Part shown: in pieces, positions 6,574 to 15,428 of the stretch
Layout: each line of letters begins with the position of its first letter
Numbering within the stretch: the stretch's first letter is position 1
Assembly (NCBI RefSeq): GCF_042926695.1
Contig: NZ_CP170642.1
Coordinates: 930,001 to 994,000, forward strand
Reading direction: 5' to 3'
Origin: Lonepinella koalarum
Lineage (GTDB): Bacteria > Pseudomonadota > Gammaproteobacteria > Enterobacterales > Pasteurellaceae
DNA length: 64,000 nt
The notes under the pieces: generated by a model
The model's database searches: none
What the model was told of the DNA's origin: nothing
The model's input: only the letters and a program-made list of their open reading frames with translations
Made by a program: the position numbers and the translations under genes

Positions 6574-9208
6574 TCTTGCTGTTAGTACGGAACAGCCAAA
6601 TATTATTCCTGCGAAAATTCGCAAAAGTCGCAATATTTCACCGTTCTGGTTATTGCCAATTATTGCCCTAATTATTGGTGCTTCGCTGTTTTTTCAAATT
6701 ATCAAAGAACAAGGTGAAACTGTACGGATCACTTTTACGAGCGGTGATGGCTTAGTGGCAAATAAAACCCAAATTCGCTATCAGGGCTTGCAAATTGGTC
6801 TAGTAAAAAAAGTAAATTTTACCGACGATTTAAAACTTGTCAAAGTCGAAGCCAGTATTTACCCTGAAGCTAAAACCGTGTTACGAGCAAATACTAAATT
6901 TTGGCTTGTTCAACCGAACGCTTCTTTAGCGGGAATTTCTGGCTTAGATACGTTAATTTCAGGCAATTATATTACATTACAGCCGGGAGATGGGGATTAC
7001 AAATATGATTTTACCGCGGAAAATGGTAGCCAAATCGTACAACTGGCAGAAGGTGATTTATTAATCCATTTATTATCTGATGATTTAGGTTCCATTTCAC
7101 AAGGGGCATCTATTTTCTATAAAAAAATGCCAGTGGGAAAAGTATTAGATTACCGCTTTACCAAGGATCAGAAACAAGTGGAAATTAATGTTGCCATTGA
7201 AAAACAATATGCTCATTTAATCAAAAAAGATAGCCGTTTCTGGAATATTAGCGGCATTCGTGCCAATATGGATTTATCTGGGATTAGTCTCAACATTGAT
7301 AGCCTACAAGCCGTAGTACGTGGTGCGATCACCTTTGACTCACCTGAAAAAAGTGACTCGGCAGAAAGTGAACAACAATATACACTATATCCTGATTTAT
7401 CATCTGCTCAACGTGGTATTGAAATCAATGTGACGTTGCCATCAGAAAACACTTTCAAAGTGGGTAAAACCGAAGTATTTTATCAAGGTATGCAAGTGGG
7501 TATGTTAACCCAAATGTCAGATGCCAGTATTGACAGTGATAATCGTACCGGTAAATTATTATTAAACCCAAGCGTTAAAGATATTTTACGTCAACATAGT
7601 AAAATAGTTATTCGTTCCCCTAAAGTTGATTTAATCAATTTAGATAAACTCCCTGAACTTTTACGTGGTCAATACTTAGAAATTATTGCGGGTGATGGTG
7701 AGCCAAGTATTGAATTTAACGTACTAAATGAAAAGGAATTATTACTCAGTCAGCCCAATGCCCTGCAGATCACCTTAACTGCACCAGAAACTTATGGTAT
7801 TAGCCAAGGGCAAGAAATTTATTACAATAATATTAGTATTGGTCAATTAGTGGAACAACAAGTTGATACCAATGGAGTAGAATTTAAAGCGGTTATTTTA
7901 CCCTCCTATCGACACCTCATTCATGCGGATACGCAATTTATTGCGGCTAGTAATTTTGCTATTTCTCTTGGTACAGATGGCTTACGTATGCAAACACCAG
8001 CCGCTGGTAACTGGTTACAAGGTGGGGTAAAAATTATTAATCATAATAAACAGGGGCATGCTAAAACACAGTATCCGATTTATAAAGATCAAGAAAGTGC
8101 TGAAGTAGGTATAACAGCAAATGAGTTAAAACCGTCTTTAACCTTAAAAACGACGCAATTACCCAATATTAGCAAAGGTTCTTTGGTACTTTATCGACAA
8201 TATGAAGTGGGTAAAATTTTAGATGTTCGACCATTGAAAGATCATTTTGATGTAGATGTTGCTATTTATCCTAAATTTATGCATTTATTAACTAACAATA
8301 GCCTATTTTGGGTAGAAAGTGCGGCTCAAATTGACATCACACCAAAAGGTATTAGCATTCAAGCCACACCGATTGGACGTTCGTTGAAAGGGGCGATCAG
8401 CTTTGATAATTCAGGCAGTGGCAAAAATACCACCCTTTACGCCAATGAATTAACCGCTAAATCTGCTGGTCAAGTTATTACCCTAACTGCGACGGATGCC
8501 ACTAATTTAAGCAAAGGTATGAGTTTGCGTTACATGGGATTAACCGTGGGAGAAATCGACAGTATCAGCTTAGATAAAAGCAATAATAAAATCATTGCCA
8601 AAGCTTTAATAAATCCAAATTATATGAATATCGTAGCAAAAGAGGGCAGTCTCTTTAAGGTTATTTCACCCGAAATTTCAGCCGGTGGGATTGAAAATAT
8701 TGATAGTCTGTTACAACCCTATATTGATATTGAAGTGGGTGCAGGTAAAAGCAAAAAACAATTTATGTTATATGATAAAAGTACACGGCAAAATAATAAG
8801 TTTTCTAATGGCTTTCCGATTATTTTAGAAACTTCCGATGCATCAAATATCTCATCAGGATCACCGGTGATGTATCGTGGTGTAGATGTGGGAAAAATTC
8901 GTAATCTAGAACTAAATAATATGGGCGATCGTGTATTAATTTACGTTATCATTGATAATAAATACGCTCATCTTGTACGCACTAATACACAGTTCTGGTT
9001 ATCATCAGGCTATACCGCTGGTGTGGGCTGGTCAGGTATTGAAGTAAATACAGGTTCTGTACAACAACTCTTAAAGGGGGGAATTTCATTCTCAACACCA
9101 TCCAGTACAGTCGTTCAACCACAAGCTAAAACTAACCAACGTTTCTTGTTACAAATTCGTCGACCGGATGATTCCAAACGCTGGGATTCGGGGGTAATGG
9201 CAGAATAA
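6551..9208 (+). CDS. letB: LetB (YebT) seven-MCE-domain periplasmic lipid-transport tunnel
   Basis: An 885-aa protein with a single N-terminal membrane anchor (ISPFWLLPIIALIIG) followed by seven MCE repeats. Each repeat has the signature of a Gly turn before YxG..VG (for example IRYQGLQIGLV, VFYQGMQVGML, LRYMGLTVGEI, VMYRGVDVGKI). Seven domains and this length match E. coli LetB/YebT (about 880 aa), which stacks MCE rings into a tunnel across the periplasm; PqiB has three. I chose ATG 6551 (MTKENQ), which fits the E. coli N-terminus, over an upstream in-frame start at 6524. It forms an operon with letA. No lesions seen. Confidence 0.92.
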   Translation: MTKENQTDLAVSTEQPNIIPAKIRKSRNISPFWLLPIIALIIGASLFFQIIKEQGETVRITFTSGDGLVANKTQIRYQGLQIGLVKKVNFTDDLKLVKVEASIYPEAKTVLRANTKFWLVQPNASLAGISGLDTLISGNYITLQPGDGDYKYDFTAENGSQIVQLAEGDLLIHLLSDDLGSISQGASIFYKKMPVGKVLDYRFTKDQKQVEINVAIEKQYAHLIKKDSRFWNISGIRANMDLSGISLNIDSLQAVVRGAITFDSPEKSDSAESEQQYTLYPDLSSAQRGIEINVTLPSENTFKVGKTEVFYQGMQVGMLTQMSDASIDSDNRTGKLLLNPSVKDILRQHSKIVIRSPKVDLINLDKLPELLRGQYLEIIAGDGEPSIEFNVLNEKELLLSQPNALQITLTAPETYGISQGQEIYYNNISIGQLVEQQVDTNGVEFKAVILPSYRHLIHADTQFIAASNFAISLGTDGLRMQTPAAGNWLQGGVKIINHNKQGHAKTQYPIYKDQESAEVGITANELKPSLTLKTTQLPNISKGSLVLYRQYEVGKILDVRPLKDHFDVDVAIYPKFMHLLTNNSLFWVESAAQIDITPKGISIQATPIGRSLKGAISFDNSGSGKNTTLYANELTAKSAGQVITLTATDATNLSKGMSLRYMGLTVGEIDSISLDKSNNKIIAKALINPNYMNIVAKEGSLFKVISPEISAGGIENIDSLLQPYIDIEVGAGKSKKQFMLYDKSTRQNNKFSNGFPIILETSDASNISSGSPVMYRGVDVGKIRNLELNNMGDRVLIYVIIDNKYAHLVRTNTQFWLSSGYTAGVGWSGIEVNTGSVQQLLKGGISFSTPSSTVVQPQAKTNQRFLLQIRRPDDSKRWDSGVMAE

Positions 9209-9250
9209 GATGGGATAAGGACGCTATTTTATGGCTCTGCCTCCCAAAAG

Positions 9251-9264
9251 GCTTAATAGACAAT
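9251..9264. repeat. Solo fragment of an IS256-type end
   Basis: GGCTTAATAGACAA is identical to the first 14 bases of the left end of IS copy B (31993-32006). No other IS sequence is present here. It lies between letB and a terminator hairpin. It could be a scar of a past insertion or a chance match; 14 bases make chance unlikely but the sequence is AT-rich. Confidence 0.4.
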
Positions 9265-9267
9265 AAT

Positions 9268-9306
9268 ACTGCACTTTTTTAGCTATTAAACTAAAAAAGT
9301 ACGGTA
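9268..9306. terminator. Bidirectional terminator built from a degenerate uptake-signal pair
   Basis: CTGCACTTTTTTAG and CTAAAAAAGTACGGT are near-perfect complements separated by about 8 nt, with T/A runs on both sides. It lies between the convergent letB and the small ynhF-like gene and could serve both. Confidence 0.65.
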
Positions 9307-9330
9307 TCTTTTATTATATTTTCTTAGATC

Positions 9331-9411
9331 TTAGAAAATTGCAACTGACAATCCAACAACAATACTTAATGAAAGTACAACCATCACCATTGCATAACCG
9401 AAATCACTCAT
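9331..9411 (-). CDS. ynhF: YnhF-like 26-aa membrane protein
   Basis: A 26-residue frame starting MSDFGYAMVMVV, consisting of one hydrophobic helix (about residues 7-26). An excellent Shine-Dalgarno (aggag, about 8 bases upstream of the ATG) supports it. In E. coli the 29-aa membrane protein YnhF is encoded beside purR; here the same kind of small protein diverges from purR. Size, single helix and neighbourhood all match. The function of YnhF is unknown. Confidence 0.7.
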   Translation of the reverse strand: MSDFGYAMVMVVLSLSIVVGLSVAIF

Positions 9412-9546
9412 ATTTTTCTCCTATTTATTTGAAAGGGCTGATAAAATCATCTAAATTTACTATGTATTCTATCAGTTTAATTTATTTTTTCATACTTTTT
9501 TTATGTTTTTCACTTTATAATAAGCGAAATTTTCAGGGAGATAAAT

Positions 9547-10554
9547 ATGGCAACAATTAAAGATGTGGCAAAAATGGCGGGAGTATCTACAACAACCGTT
9601 TCTCATGTCATCAATAATACAAGACACGTTGCACAAGAGACTAAACAAGCTGTCATGGATGCAATTCAACAACTTTGCTATTCACCCAGTGCCGTAGCAC
9701 GTAGTCTTAAAATTAATACCACCAAATCTATCGGTATGATTGTTACCACCAGTGAATCCCCCTATTTTGCAGAAATTATCCAAGCAGTAGAAAGTCATTG
9801 TTATCGTCAAGGCTACTCTTTATTTTTATGTAATACCCAAAATGATGCAGAAAAAATTAAAAATCATTTAGAAATGCTGGCAAAAAAACGCGTTGATGGC
9901 ATACTTATTATGTGTGCCGAATATCTCCAAGAAAGCCTTGATTTATTTAATAATTTCAGAGAATTACCGATGGTGGTTATGGAATGGGGAATTCAGCATA
10001 GTAATAACGATATAATTTTAGATAACAGTTTTAATGGGGGCTATTTAGCGGCTCAACATTTGATCGAAAATGGTCATCAAAAAATCGGAATTATTGCTGG
10101 TGAACTCAGCAAAACCACAGCACAAACTCGTTTCCAAGGTTTTGAGAAAGCGATATTTGATGCTGGATTAACGCTAAACCCTAACTGGATTCAAGAAGGT
10201 TTTTTTGAACCCGAAGACGGTTATGAATGTATGAATAAAATTCTTGCACAAGCAGAATTACCGACTGCTGTTTTCTGTTGTAATGATGTCATGGCATTAG
10301 GCGCAATTTCAGCCATTACCGAAAAAGGTTTGCGAGTACCTGATGATATTTCGATTATCGGCTATGATAATATTCATTCATCTCGTTTTTACGCACCACC
10401 TCTCACCACTATTCATCAGTCTAAAGCAAGACTAGGAGAGCGTGCTTTGAAATTACTGCTTGACCGTATTCATCATAAAAATAATGAAAAAGAAACCATT
10501 GAACTCTATCCAGAATTAATTGTACGGAAATCAGTGAGAAATATAAAAAGTTAA
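9547..10554 (+). CDS. purR: Purine repressor PurR (LacI family)
   Basis: A 335-aa LacI-family repressor close to E. coli PurR (341 aa). The N-terminal helix-turn-helix reads MATIKDVAKMAGVSTTTVSH, the hinge helix is SPSAVARSLK, and a periplasmic-binding-protein-like core follows with ligand-domain motifs VDGILIM and IGYDN. PurR binds hypoxanthine or guanine and represses purine biosynthesis genes. A matching PUR box sits in front of purE at 45729 in this same window. RBS gggag is at 9537-9541. I see no PUR box at its own promoter. It diverges from the small ynhF-like gene. Confidence 0.95.
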   Translation: MATIKDVAKMAGVSTTTVSHVINNTRHVAQETKQAVMDAIQQLCYSPSAVARSLKINTTKSIGMIVTTSESPYFAEIIQAVESHCYRQGYSLFLCNTQNDAEKIKNHLEMLAKKRVDGILIMCAEYLQESLDLFNNFRELPMVVMEWGIQHSNNDIILDNSFNGGYLAAQHLIENGHQKIGIIAGELSKTTAQTRFQGFEKAIFDAGLTLNPNWIQEGFFEPEDGYECMNKILAQAELPTAVFCCNDVMALGAISAITEKGLRVPDDISIIGYDNIHSSRFYAPPLTTIHQSKARLGERALKLLLDRIHHKNNEKETIELYPELIVRKSVRNIKS

Positions 10555-10704
10555 CTAAAAACTGCGACATTTTGATTTGCTCCAAACAGTTTTGCTTGGT
10601 AGATTAAAATGCTTGAATGCTTTGAATAAGCTTTCGTCATTTACAAAATAAAAAATCAGCAGGTTATCATTTAAGATTTAGTTGTATTTAGTCATAAAAA
10701 TCCG

Positions 10705-10744
10705 CACCTTACTAAGTTGGGCATTAATCTAACCTAGTAAGGTG
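10705..10744. terminator. Strong inverted repeat between convergent purR and pyrD
   Basis: CACCTTACTA (10705-10714) and TAGTAAGGTG (10735-10744) form a perfect 10-bp stem. The 20-nt loop has some further complementarity. There is no clear U-tract, so it may be a weak or bidirectional terminator. Confidence 0.5.
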
Positions 10745-10778
10745 AAGATCAAGTTTTCATTGCACTTTCTCATGACAC

Positions 10779-11801
10779 CTATCTTATTGCGTTAACCAAA
10801 TCTTTCACCAATTTCGGACCATGATAAACCAACCCAGAATACAATTGTAATAAACTTGCCCCCGCCGCCATTTTCTCTTGAGCATTCTGCACCGAGTTAA
10901 TGCCGCCACTTCCAATAATCGGTAGTTCACCTTGCAATTCTTGATGTAAACGGCGAATAATGTCAGTACTTTTATGTTGCAACGGTTTGCCGCTTAATCC
11001 CCCCATTTCTTGTGAATACTTTAATCCCTTGATATTATCCCGTGTAATCGTTGTGTTGGTAGCAATAACACCATCCATTTTGTGACGGCGTAAAGTATCT
11101 GCCATTTGAACTAGCTCCTGCTCGCTTAAATCAGGGGCAATTTTGACCACTATCGGCACATATTTATTATATTGCTGTGATAATACAAGTTGTCTGGCTT
11201 TTATACTCTGTAATAAATCATCTAAGGCATCACCGTATTGTAATTGACGTAAGTCCGGTGTATTTGGTGATGAAATATTTACGGTAATATAATCCGCATA
11301 ATTGTAAGCTTTATTTAAACAGAAAATATAATCATCTTTGCCTTTTTCAAGCGGGGTAATTTTATTTTTACCAATATTAATCCCTAAGACACCATTAAAA
11401 CGTGCTTTTTTCACATTTTCAATTAAATGATCAATACCTTTATTATTAAAACCATTACGATTAATAATCCCTTCTGCTTCAACTAAACGAAATTGACGAG
11501 GTTTTGCATTACCGTCTTGTGCCAACGGTGTGACAGTTCCGACTTCAATAAAACCAAATCCCAAAGCTGCAAAACCAGCAATGGCTTCACCATCTTTATC
11601 CACTCCAGCCGCTAAACCTATTGCGTTTTTAAAGCGAATCCCCATCACTGTTTTTTCTGTTCCTTGCGGACAAGCTAATAAAGCTTTAATGACATAATTA
11701 AGTAACGGATGATGAGCTAAACGCAAGATTGAAATGGTGAAATTATGGGCGGTTTCCGGTGGTAAAGTAAATAGTGCTTTACGAATTAAAGGATAAAACA
11801 T
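10779..11801 (-). CDS. pyrD: Dihydroorotate dehydrogenase (quinone), class 2
   Basis: A 340-aa class 2 DHODH catalysing the quinone-linked oxidation of dihydroorotate to orotate at the inner membrane. The short N-terminal membrane-associating helix (FYPLIRKALFTL) is followed by the FMN barrel with GLAAGVDKDGE, GTVTP, NISSPNT (catalytic Ser region), ATNTT and GSGGI. ATG 11801 fits E. coli PyrD (336 aa) and has gagag upstream. ATG 11816, five codons earlier, has a poor ribosome site. It follows pepN on the same strand, with a hairpin in the gap that may attenuate it. Confidence 0.95.
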   Translation of the reverse strand: MFYPLIRKALFTLPPETAHNFTISILRLAHHPLLNYVIKALLACPQGTEKTVMGIRFKNAIGLAAGVDKDGEAIAGFAALGFGFIEVGTVTPLAQDGNAKPRQFRLVEAEGIINRNGFNNKGIDHLIENVKKARFNGVLGINIGKNKITPLEKGKDDYIFCLNKAYNYADYITVNISSPNTPDLRQLQYGDALDDLLQSIKARQLVLSQQYNKYVPIVVKIAPDLSEQELVQMADTLRRHKMDGVIATNTTITRDNIKGLKYSQEMGGLSGKPLQHKSTDIIRRLHQELQGELPIIGSGGINSVQNAQEKMAAGASLLQLYSGLVYHGPKLVKDLVNAIR

Positions 11802-11821
11802 AGGATGATCTCTCATTTAAA

Positions 11822-11845
11822 ATAGGGCGTCTATCAACGCCCTAT
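11822..11845 (-). promoter_or_regulatory. Perfect hairpin between pepN and pyrD (attenuator or terminator)
   Basis: ATAGGGCGT (11822-11830) and ACGCCCTAT (11837-11845) form a 9-bp stem with a 6-nt loop. On the minus strand the stem is followed by TTTTAAATG, a short U-tract, about 20 bases before the pyrD start. It could terminate pepN or control pyrD; enterobacterial pyrD is regulated through a hairpin at its translation start. Confidence 0.6.
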
Positions 11846-11860
11846 GAATAACAACAATAA

Positions 11861-14479
11861 TTAACTATTCAACGCCTTCTCAATTTTTTCGTATAAGTCT
11901 CGAGAAAGATTTTCTACTTCAAATAAGCGTTGTAATGCGCGTTTCATTAATTGTTGACGTTGGCTATCATAACGTCTAAAACGAATTAATGGCTCAATTA
12001 GACGAGCCGCTACTTGCGGATTTGTTTTATTTAAATTAATCAAAATTTCCGTTAAAAAACGATAGCCTGAACCATCTACAGCATGGAAAGCTCGTGGATT
12101 TTGATTAATAAAACTTCCCACCAAGGCACGTAAACGATTTGGATTATTAAAGTTAAAACTTGGATGATCCATTAATTGCTGGACATTTAACAGCACATTG
12201 TCATCTGGTCGTGTTGCTTGTAAATTAAACCATTTATCCATCACTAACCCATCTTGGTGCCATTTTCGTTCAAAATCTGCCATTAAATTATCACGGCAAG
12301 CCAATTGTGCTTTACAAGCCGCGCTTAACGCAGCAAGACTATCTGTCATATTGTTGGCATGCAAATAATGTTTATTGACCAACGCATTACCTAACTCTGT
12401 AAAGGCTAAATAATGCAAACAGAGATTACGTAAACCACGTTTTGCAATATCTTGGGTATTAATTTGATAATCTTCTAAACGAATTTGATTATAGGTTTCA
12501 AGCCATTGTGTTTTTAAATTCTCTGCCAAAGTACGTTGCATAATATCACGCACGATGGCAATATTTTCAGGATCAATTACTTTAAATTGTTCAGCGAATT
12601 CAGCTTCTTTTGGCAAAGTTAAAATTAATGTGGTTAATTCAATATTACTTTGGTAATTTGCCAATACTTGAGAAAGTGCGGTTAAAATTTGTGGAGAAAA
12701 TTCTAGTTGTTGAGCATTTTTATACTGTTCTAATAAACGACGCAATTCATAGCTAAACAACATTTGTACCGCATCCCAACGTACAAATTCATTTTGAGCA
12801 AATTTCAATAACGTAATTAATTGTTCAGGACTATAATCATAATCTAATTTCACTGGTGCAGAAAAATCACATAATAATGCTGGTACGGGACGACTGGTAA
12901 TATCATGGAATTCAAAAATCTGCTCGCTCTCGGTAATATTTAGCACATCATCTACTAATTCACCATTTTTAAGCAAAGTAAATGGCATACCTTTTGGATT
13001 ATACAAGGCTATTTTTAATGGAATATGCAAATTCACTTTGCTCATTTGATCCGCAGTTGGTGGTGTCATTTGTGACACGATTAATTTGTAGCTATGTTTT
13101 TTCTCATCATAGCTATCAGTCACTGTCAATTCTGGTGTACCTGATTGACTGTACCAACGGCGAAATTGGGTTAAATCTACACCTGATGCACGTTCCATGG
13201 CAGAAACAAAATCTTCACAAGTGGCGGCTTTACCATCATTTTCTGCAATATAAAGTTGCATACCTTTTTGGAAACGTTTTTCACCAAGCAAAGTATGCAT
13301 CATACGAATAACTTCTGCCCCTTTCTCATACACAGTTACGGTATAGAAATTATTCATTTCTAATACTTTTTCAGGACGAATCGGATGCGACATCGGACTT
13401 GCATCTTCGGCAAATTGCATAGTACGCAAGAATTGTACATTATTAATTCGATTCACTGCGCGCGAACCCGTATCAGACGAAAATTCTTGATCACGGAAAA
13501 CCGTTAAGCCCTCTTTTAAACTCAACTGGAACCAATCTCGACAAGTCACACGATTACCAGTCCAGTTGTGGAAATATTCGTGGGCGATTACACGTTCTAC
13601 ATCTAAATAATCATTATCTGTGGCGGTTTGTGGATTGGCTAATACAAATTTTGAGTTAAATACATTCAACCCTTTATTTTCCATGGCACCCATATTAAAG
13701 AAGTCCACCGCAACAATCATATAAATATCTAAATCATATTCTAAGCCAAAACGATCTTCATCCCATTTCATGGATTTTTTCAGGCTTCGCATCGCCCAAT
13801 CCGCTCGATTTAAATTGCCCCGATCCACATATAATTCTAACAGCACATTACGACCACTTTTGGTCACAAAATTATCTTGTAATAAATCAAAATCCCCGGC
13901 CACTAAGGCAAATAAATAACATGGTTTTGGGAAAGGATCTTGCCATTGCACCCAATGACGACCATCTGCTAAATCCCCTTGAGCAATACGATTACCATTA
14001 GATAATAAATACGGATATTTACTTTTATCTGCGGTAATTGTGACATCGTAACGAGCTAACACATCTGGACGATCAAGCATATAGGTAATTTGGCGGAAAC
14101 CTTCGGCTTCACACTGTGTACAAATTCCCTCACCAGATTGATATAACCCTTGTAGTGACGTATTTTCTGCTGGCACCAAATAAGTAATAATTTCTAATTC
14201 AAATTGAACCGCACTTTCCCCACAGAGTTCGGTTAAATCTAAGGTTAAACTTTCTTTATCTTGCTGATAAGCAGTAAATTCTGCACCATTTAATTTTATT
14301 GATGCAAATTGAAAGCCATGACCGTCTAAACGTAAACTTGTCGCTTCTGGATTTAAGCGTTCTACTCGGCTGACCGCTTTCACTACGGTATGCTTTGGAT
14401 CTAATTGAAAATCAAGAGAGAGATGTGTAATAGTAAAGTCTGGCGTACGATAATTTTTTCTGTATTTAGCTTGTTGCAT
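11861..14479 (-). CDS. pepN: Aminopeptidase N (M1 family)
   Basis: An 872-aa cytosolic M1 zinc aminopeptidase, the main broad-specificity alanyl/lysyl aminopeptidase in E. coli. The substrate-recognition motif GAMEN and the zinc site HEYFH with downstream Glu (LKEGLTVFRDQE) are both intact near residues 255-320. The whole length aligns with E. coli PepN (870 aa). ATG 14479 (MQQAKYRKNY) matches the E. coli N-terminus; a TTG at 14500 would extend it by seven residues but is less likely. The downstream pyrD may be co-transcribed. Confidence 0.96.
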   Translation of the reverse strand: MQQAKYRKNYRTPDFTITHLSLDFQLDPKHTVVKAVSRVERLNPEATSLRLDGHGFQFASIKLNGAEFTAYQQDKESLTLDLTELCGESAVQFELEIITYLVPAENTSLQGLYQSGEGICTQCEAEGFRQITYMLDRPDVLARYDVTITADKSKYPYLLSNGNRIAQGDLADGRHWVQWQDPFPKPCYLFALVAGDFDLLQDNFVTKSGRNVLLELYVDRGNLNRADWAMRSLKKSMKWDEDRFGLEYDLDIYMIVAVDFFNMGAMENKGLNVFNSKFVLANPQTATDNDYLDVERVIAHEYFHNWTGNRVTCRDWFQLSLKEGLTVFRDQEFSSDTGSRAVNRINNVQFLRTMQFAEDASPMSHPIRPEKVLEMNNFYTVTVYEKGAEVIRMMHTLLGEKRFQKGMQLYIAENDGKAATCEDFVSAMERASGVDLTQFRRWYSQSGTPELTVTDSYDEKKHSYKLIVSQMTPPTADQMSKVNLHIPLKIALYNPKGMPFTLLKNGELVDDVLNITESEQIFEFHDITSRPVPALLCDFSAPVKLDYDYSPEQLITLLKFAQNEFVRWDAVQMLFSYELRRLLEQYKNAQQLEFSPQILTALSQVLANYQSNIELTTLILTLPKEAEFAEQFKVIDPENIAIVRDIMQRTLAENLKTQWLETYNQIRLEDYQINTQDIAKRGLRNLCLHYLAFTELGNALVNKHYLHANNMTDSLAALSAACKAQLACRDNLMADFERKWHQDGLVMDKWFNLQATRPDDNVLLNVQQLMDHPSFNFNNPNRLRALVGSFINQNPRAFHAVDGSGYRFLTEILINLNKTNPQVAARLIEPLIRFRRYDSQRQQLMKRALQRLFEVENLSRDLYEKIEKALNS

Positions 14480-14562
14480 AAAAATGTCCAAATAAGGCAA
14501 ATATAAATATAATAATTAATAGTAAAGTGCTTAACAAACAAGTAATTTACTATATTCTAGGG

Positions 14563-15060
14563 TTAAATTCGGCGAACTTGCCAAAATACTTTATTCCAAT
14601 AAGGGCTATTTAATGAAGAATAAATGACTCCCCCCTTTGTTGATGCATGTAAAAACTTATCCTCTTTGACATAGATACCGACGTGATAACTGTTTGGTCC
14701 ACGTCCAGTCTTAAAAAAGACCAAGTCCCCTGTTTGAATTTGTGAACGTGGCACTCTTTTACCATAACGAGATTGCTCTGTGGTTGTTCTGGGAAGTTGA
14801 ATATTAAAACGGTCTTTAAATGTGGTACGCGTAAACCCTGAACAATCTACCCCTGAACGTGTATTGCCCCCTAATAAATAAGGGACTCCCGCCCATTCAC
14901 GTTGTTGTTCACTTAATAAAGCAATCACCATAATGGGATCATTTAATTGACCTTGATAATTAATACCATCATATTCACCTTTATTAGATGAGGAAGAACA
15001 GCCAGTTAAATATAATGATATTAATAAAAACAAAGCACTCAATCGCTGATAAAAATTCAT
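14563..15060 (-). CDS. nlpC: NlpC/P60-family lipoprotein
   Basis: A 165-aa probable lipoprotein with signal peptide and lipobox LTGC (Cys21), followed by a Ser-rich linker and an NlpC/P60 cysteine peptidase domain. The catalytic Cys73 (VDCSGF), His126 (YHVGIY) and third polar residue His138 are visible. Relatives (NlpC, MepS/Spr) cleave peptidoglycan peptides at the outer membrane. ATG 15060 has aggaag 6 bases upstream; an earlier start at 15087 would disrupt the signal peptide. It lies downstream of pheST-ihfA, as in H. influenzae. The NlpC versus MepS assignment is by context. Confidence 0.88.
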   Translation of the reverse strand: MNFYQRLSALFLLISLYLTGCSSSSNKGEYDGINYQGQLNDPIMVIALLSEQQREWAGVPYLLGGNTRSGVDCSGFTRTTFKDRFNIQLPRTTTEQSRYGKRVPRSQIQTGDLVFFKTGRGPNSYHVGIYVKEDKFLHASTKGGVIYSSLNSPYWNKVFWQVRRI

Positions 15061-15087
15061 CGATCTTCCTATAATAAAGTTACACAA

Positions 15088-15116
15088 AAGCTATCTATAG
15101 GGTTTATAAATAGCTT
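15088..15116 (-). terminator. Possible terminator after ihfA
   Basis: AAGCTAT (15088-15094) pairs with ATAGCTT (15110-15116). On the minus strand, the direction of ihfA transcription, it is followed by a short TTTTG tract before nlpC. Confidence 0.45.
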
Positions 15117-15129
15117 CTACATATTAGAA

Positions 15130-15426
15130 TTAACCTTTGGGTTTCGCTTTTTCTACTCTGGCACGTAATTTTTGTCCGGGGCGAAAAACCACTACTCGAC
15201 GGGCAGAAACGGGTACACTTTCCCCCGTTTTTGGGTTACGACCCGGTCTGGTAGATTTATCACGTAATTCAAAATTACCAAAACCCGATAATTTTACATC
15301 TTCTCCTTGTTCTAAAAAAAGACGAATTTGTTCAAAAAAACTTTCCACAAGTTCTTTTGCTTCTGGTTTTGCCAATCCACATTTATCAATGAGATTTTCT
15401 GCAATTTCAATTTTAGTTAATGTCAT
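15130..15426 (-). CDS. ihfA: Integration host factor, alpha subunit
   Basis: A 98-aa nucleoid protein of the HU/IHF family. It has the DNA-arm motif GRNPKTGE with the intercalating proline context (RPGRNPKTG) and the alpha-subunit signature LSGFGNFELRDK. With IhfB it bends DNA at specific sites in replication, recombination and transcription. It starts 2 bases after the pheT stop, the conserved pheST-ihfA arrangement of enterobacteria and Pasteurellaceae, so it is probably co-transcribed with the synthetase genes. Confidence 0.97.
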   Translation of the reverse strand: MTLTKIEIAENLIDKCGLAKPEAKELVESFFEQIRLFLEQGEDVKLSGFGNFELRDKSTRPGRNPKTGESVPVSARRVVVFRPGQKLRARVEKAKPKG

Positions 15427-15428
15427 AA

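Noticed and set aside
9339..9560. Plus-strand 73-aa frame before purR
   Set aside because: Runs antisense over the ynhF-like gene and the purR promoter, no ribosome site, no protein-like pattern.
12982..13311. 109-aa plus-strand frame inside pepN
   Set aside because: Shadow of the pepN coding frame with no independent signal.
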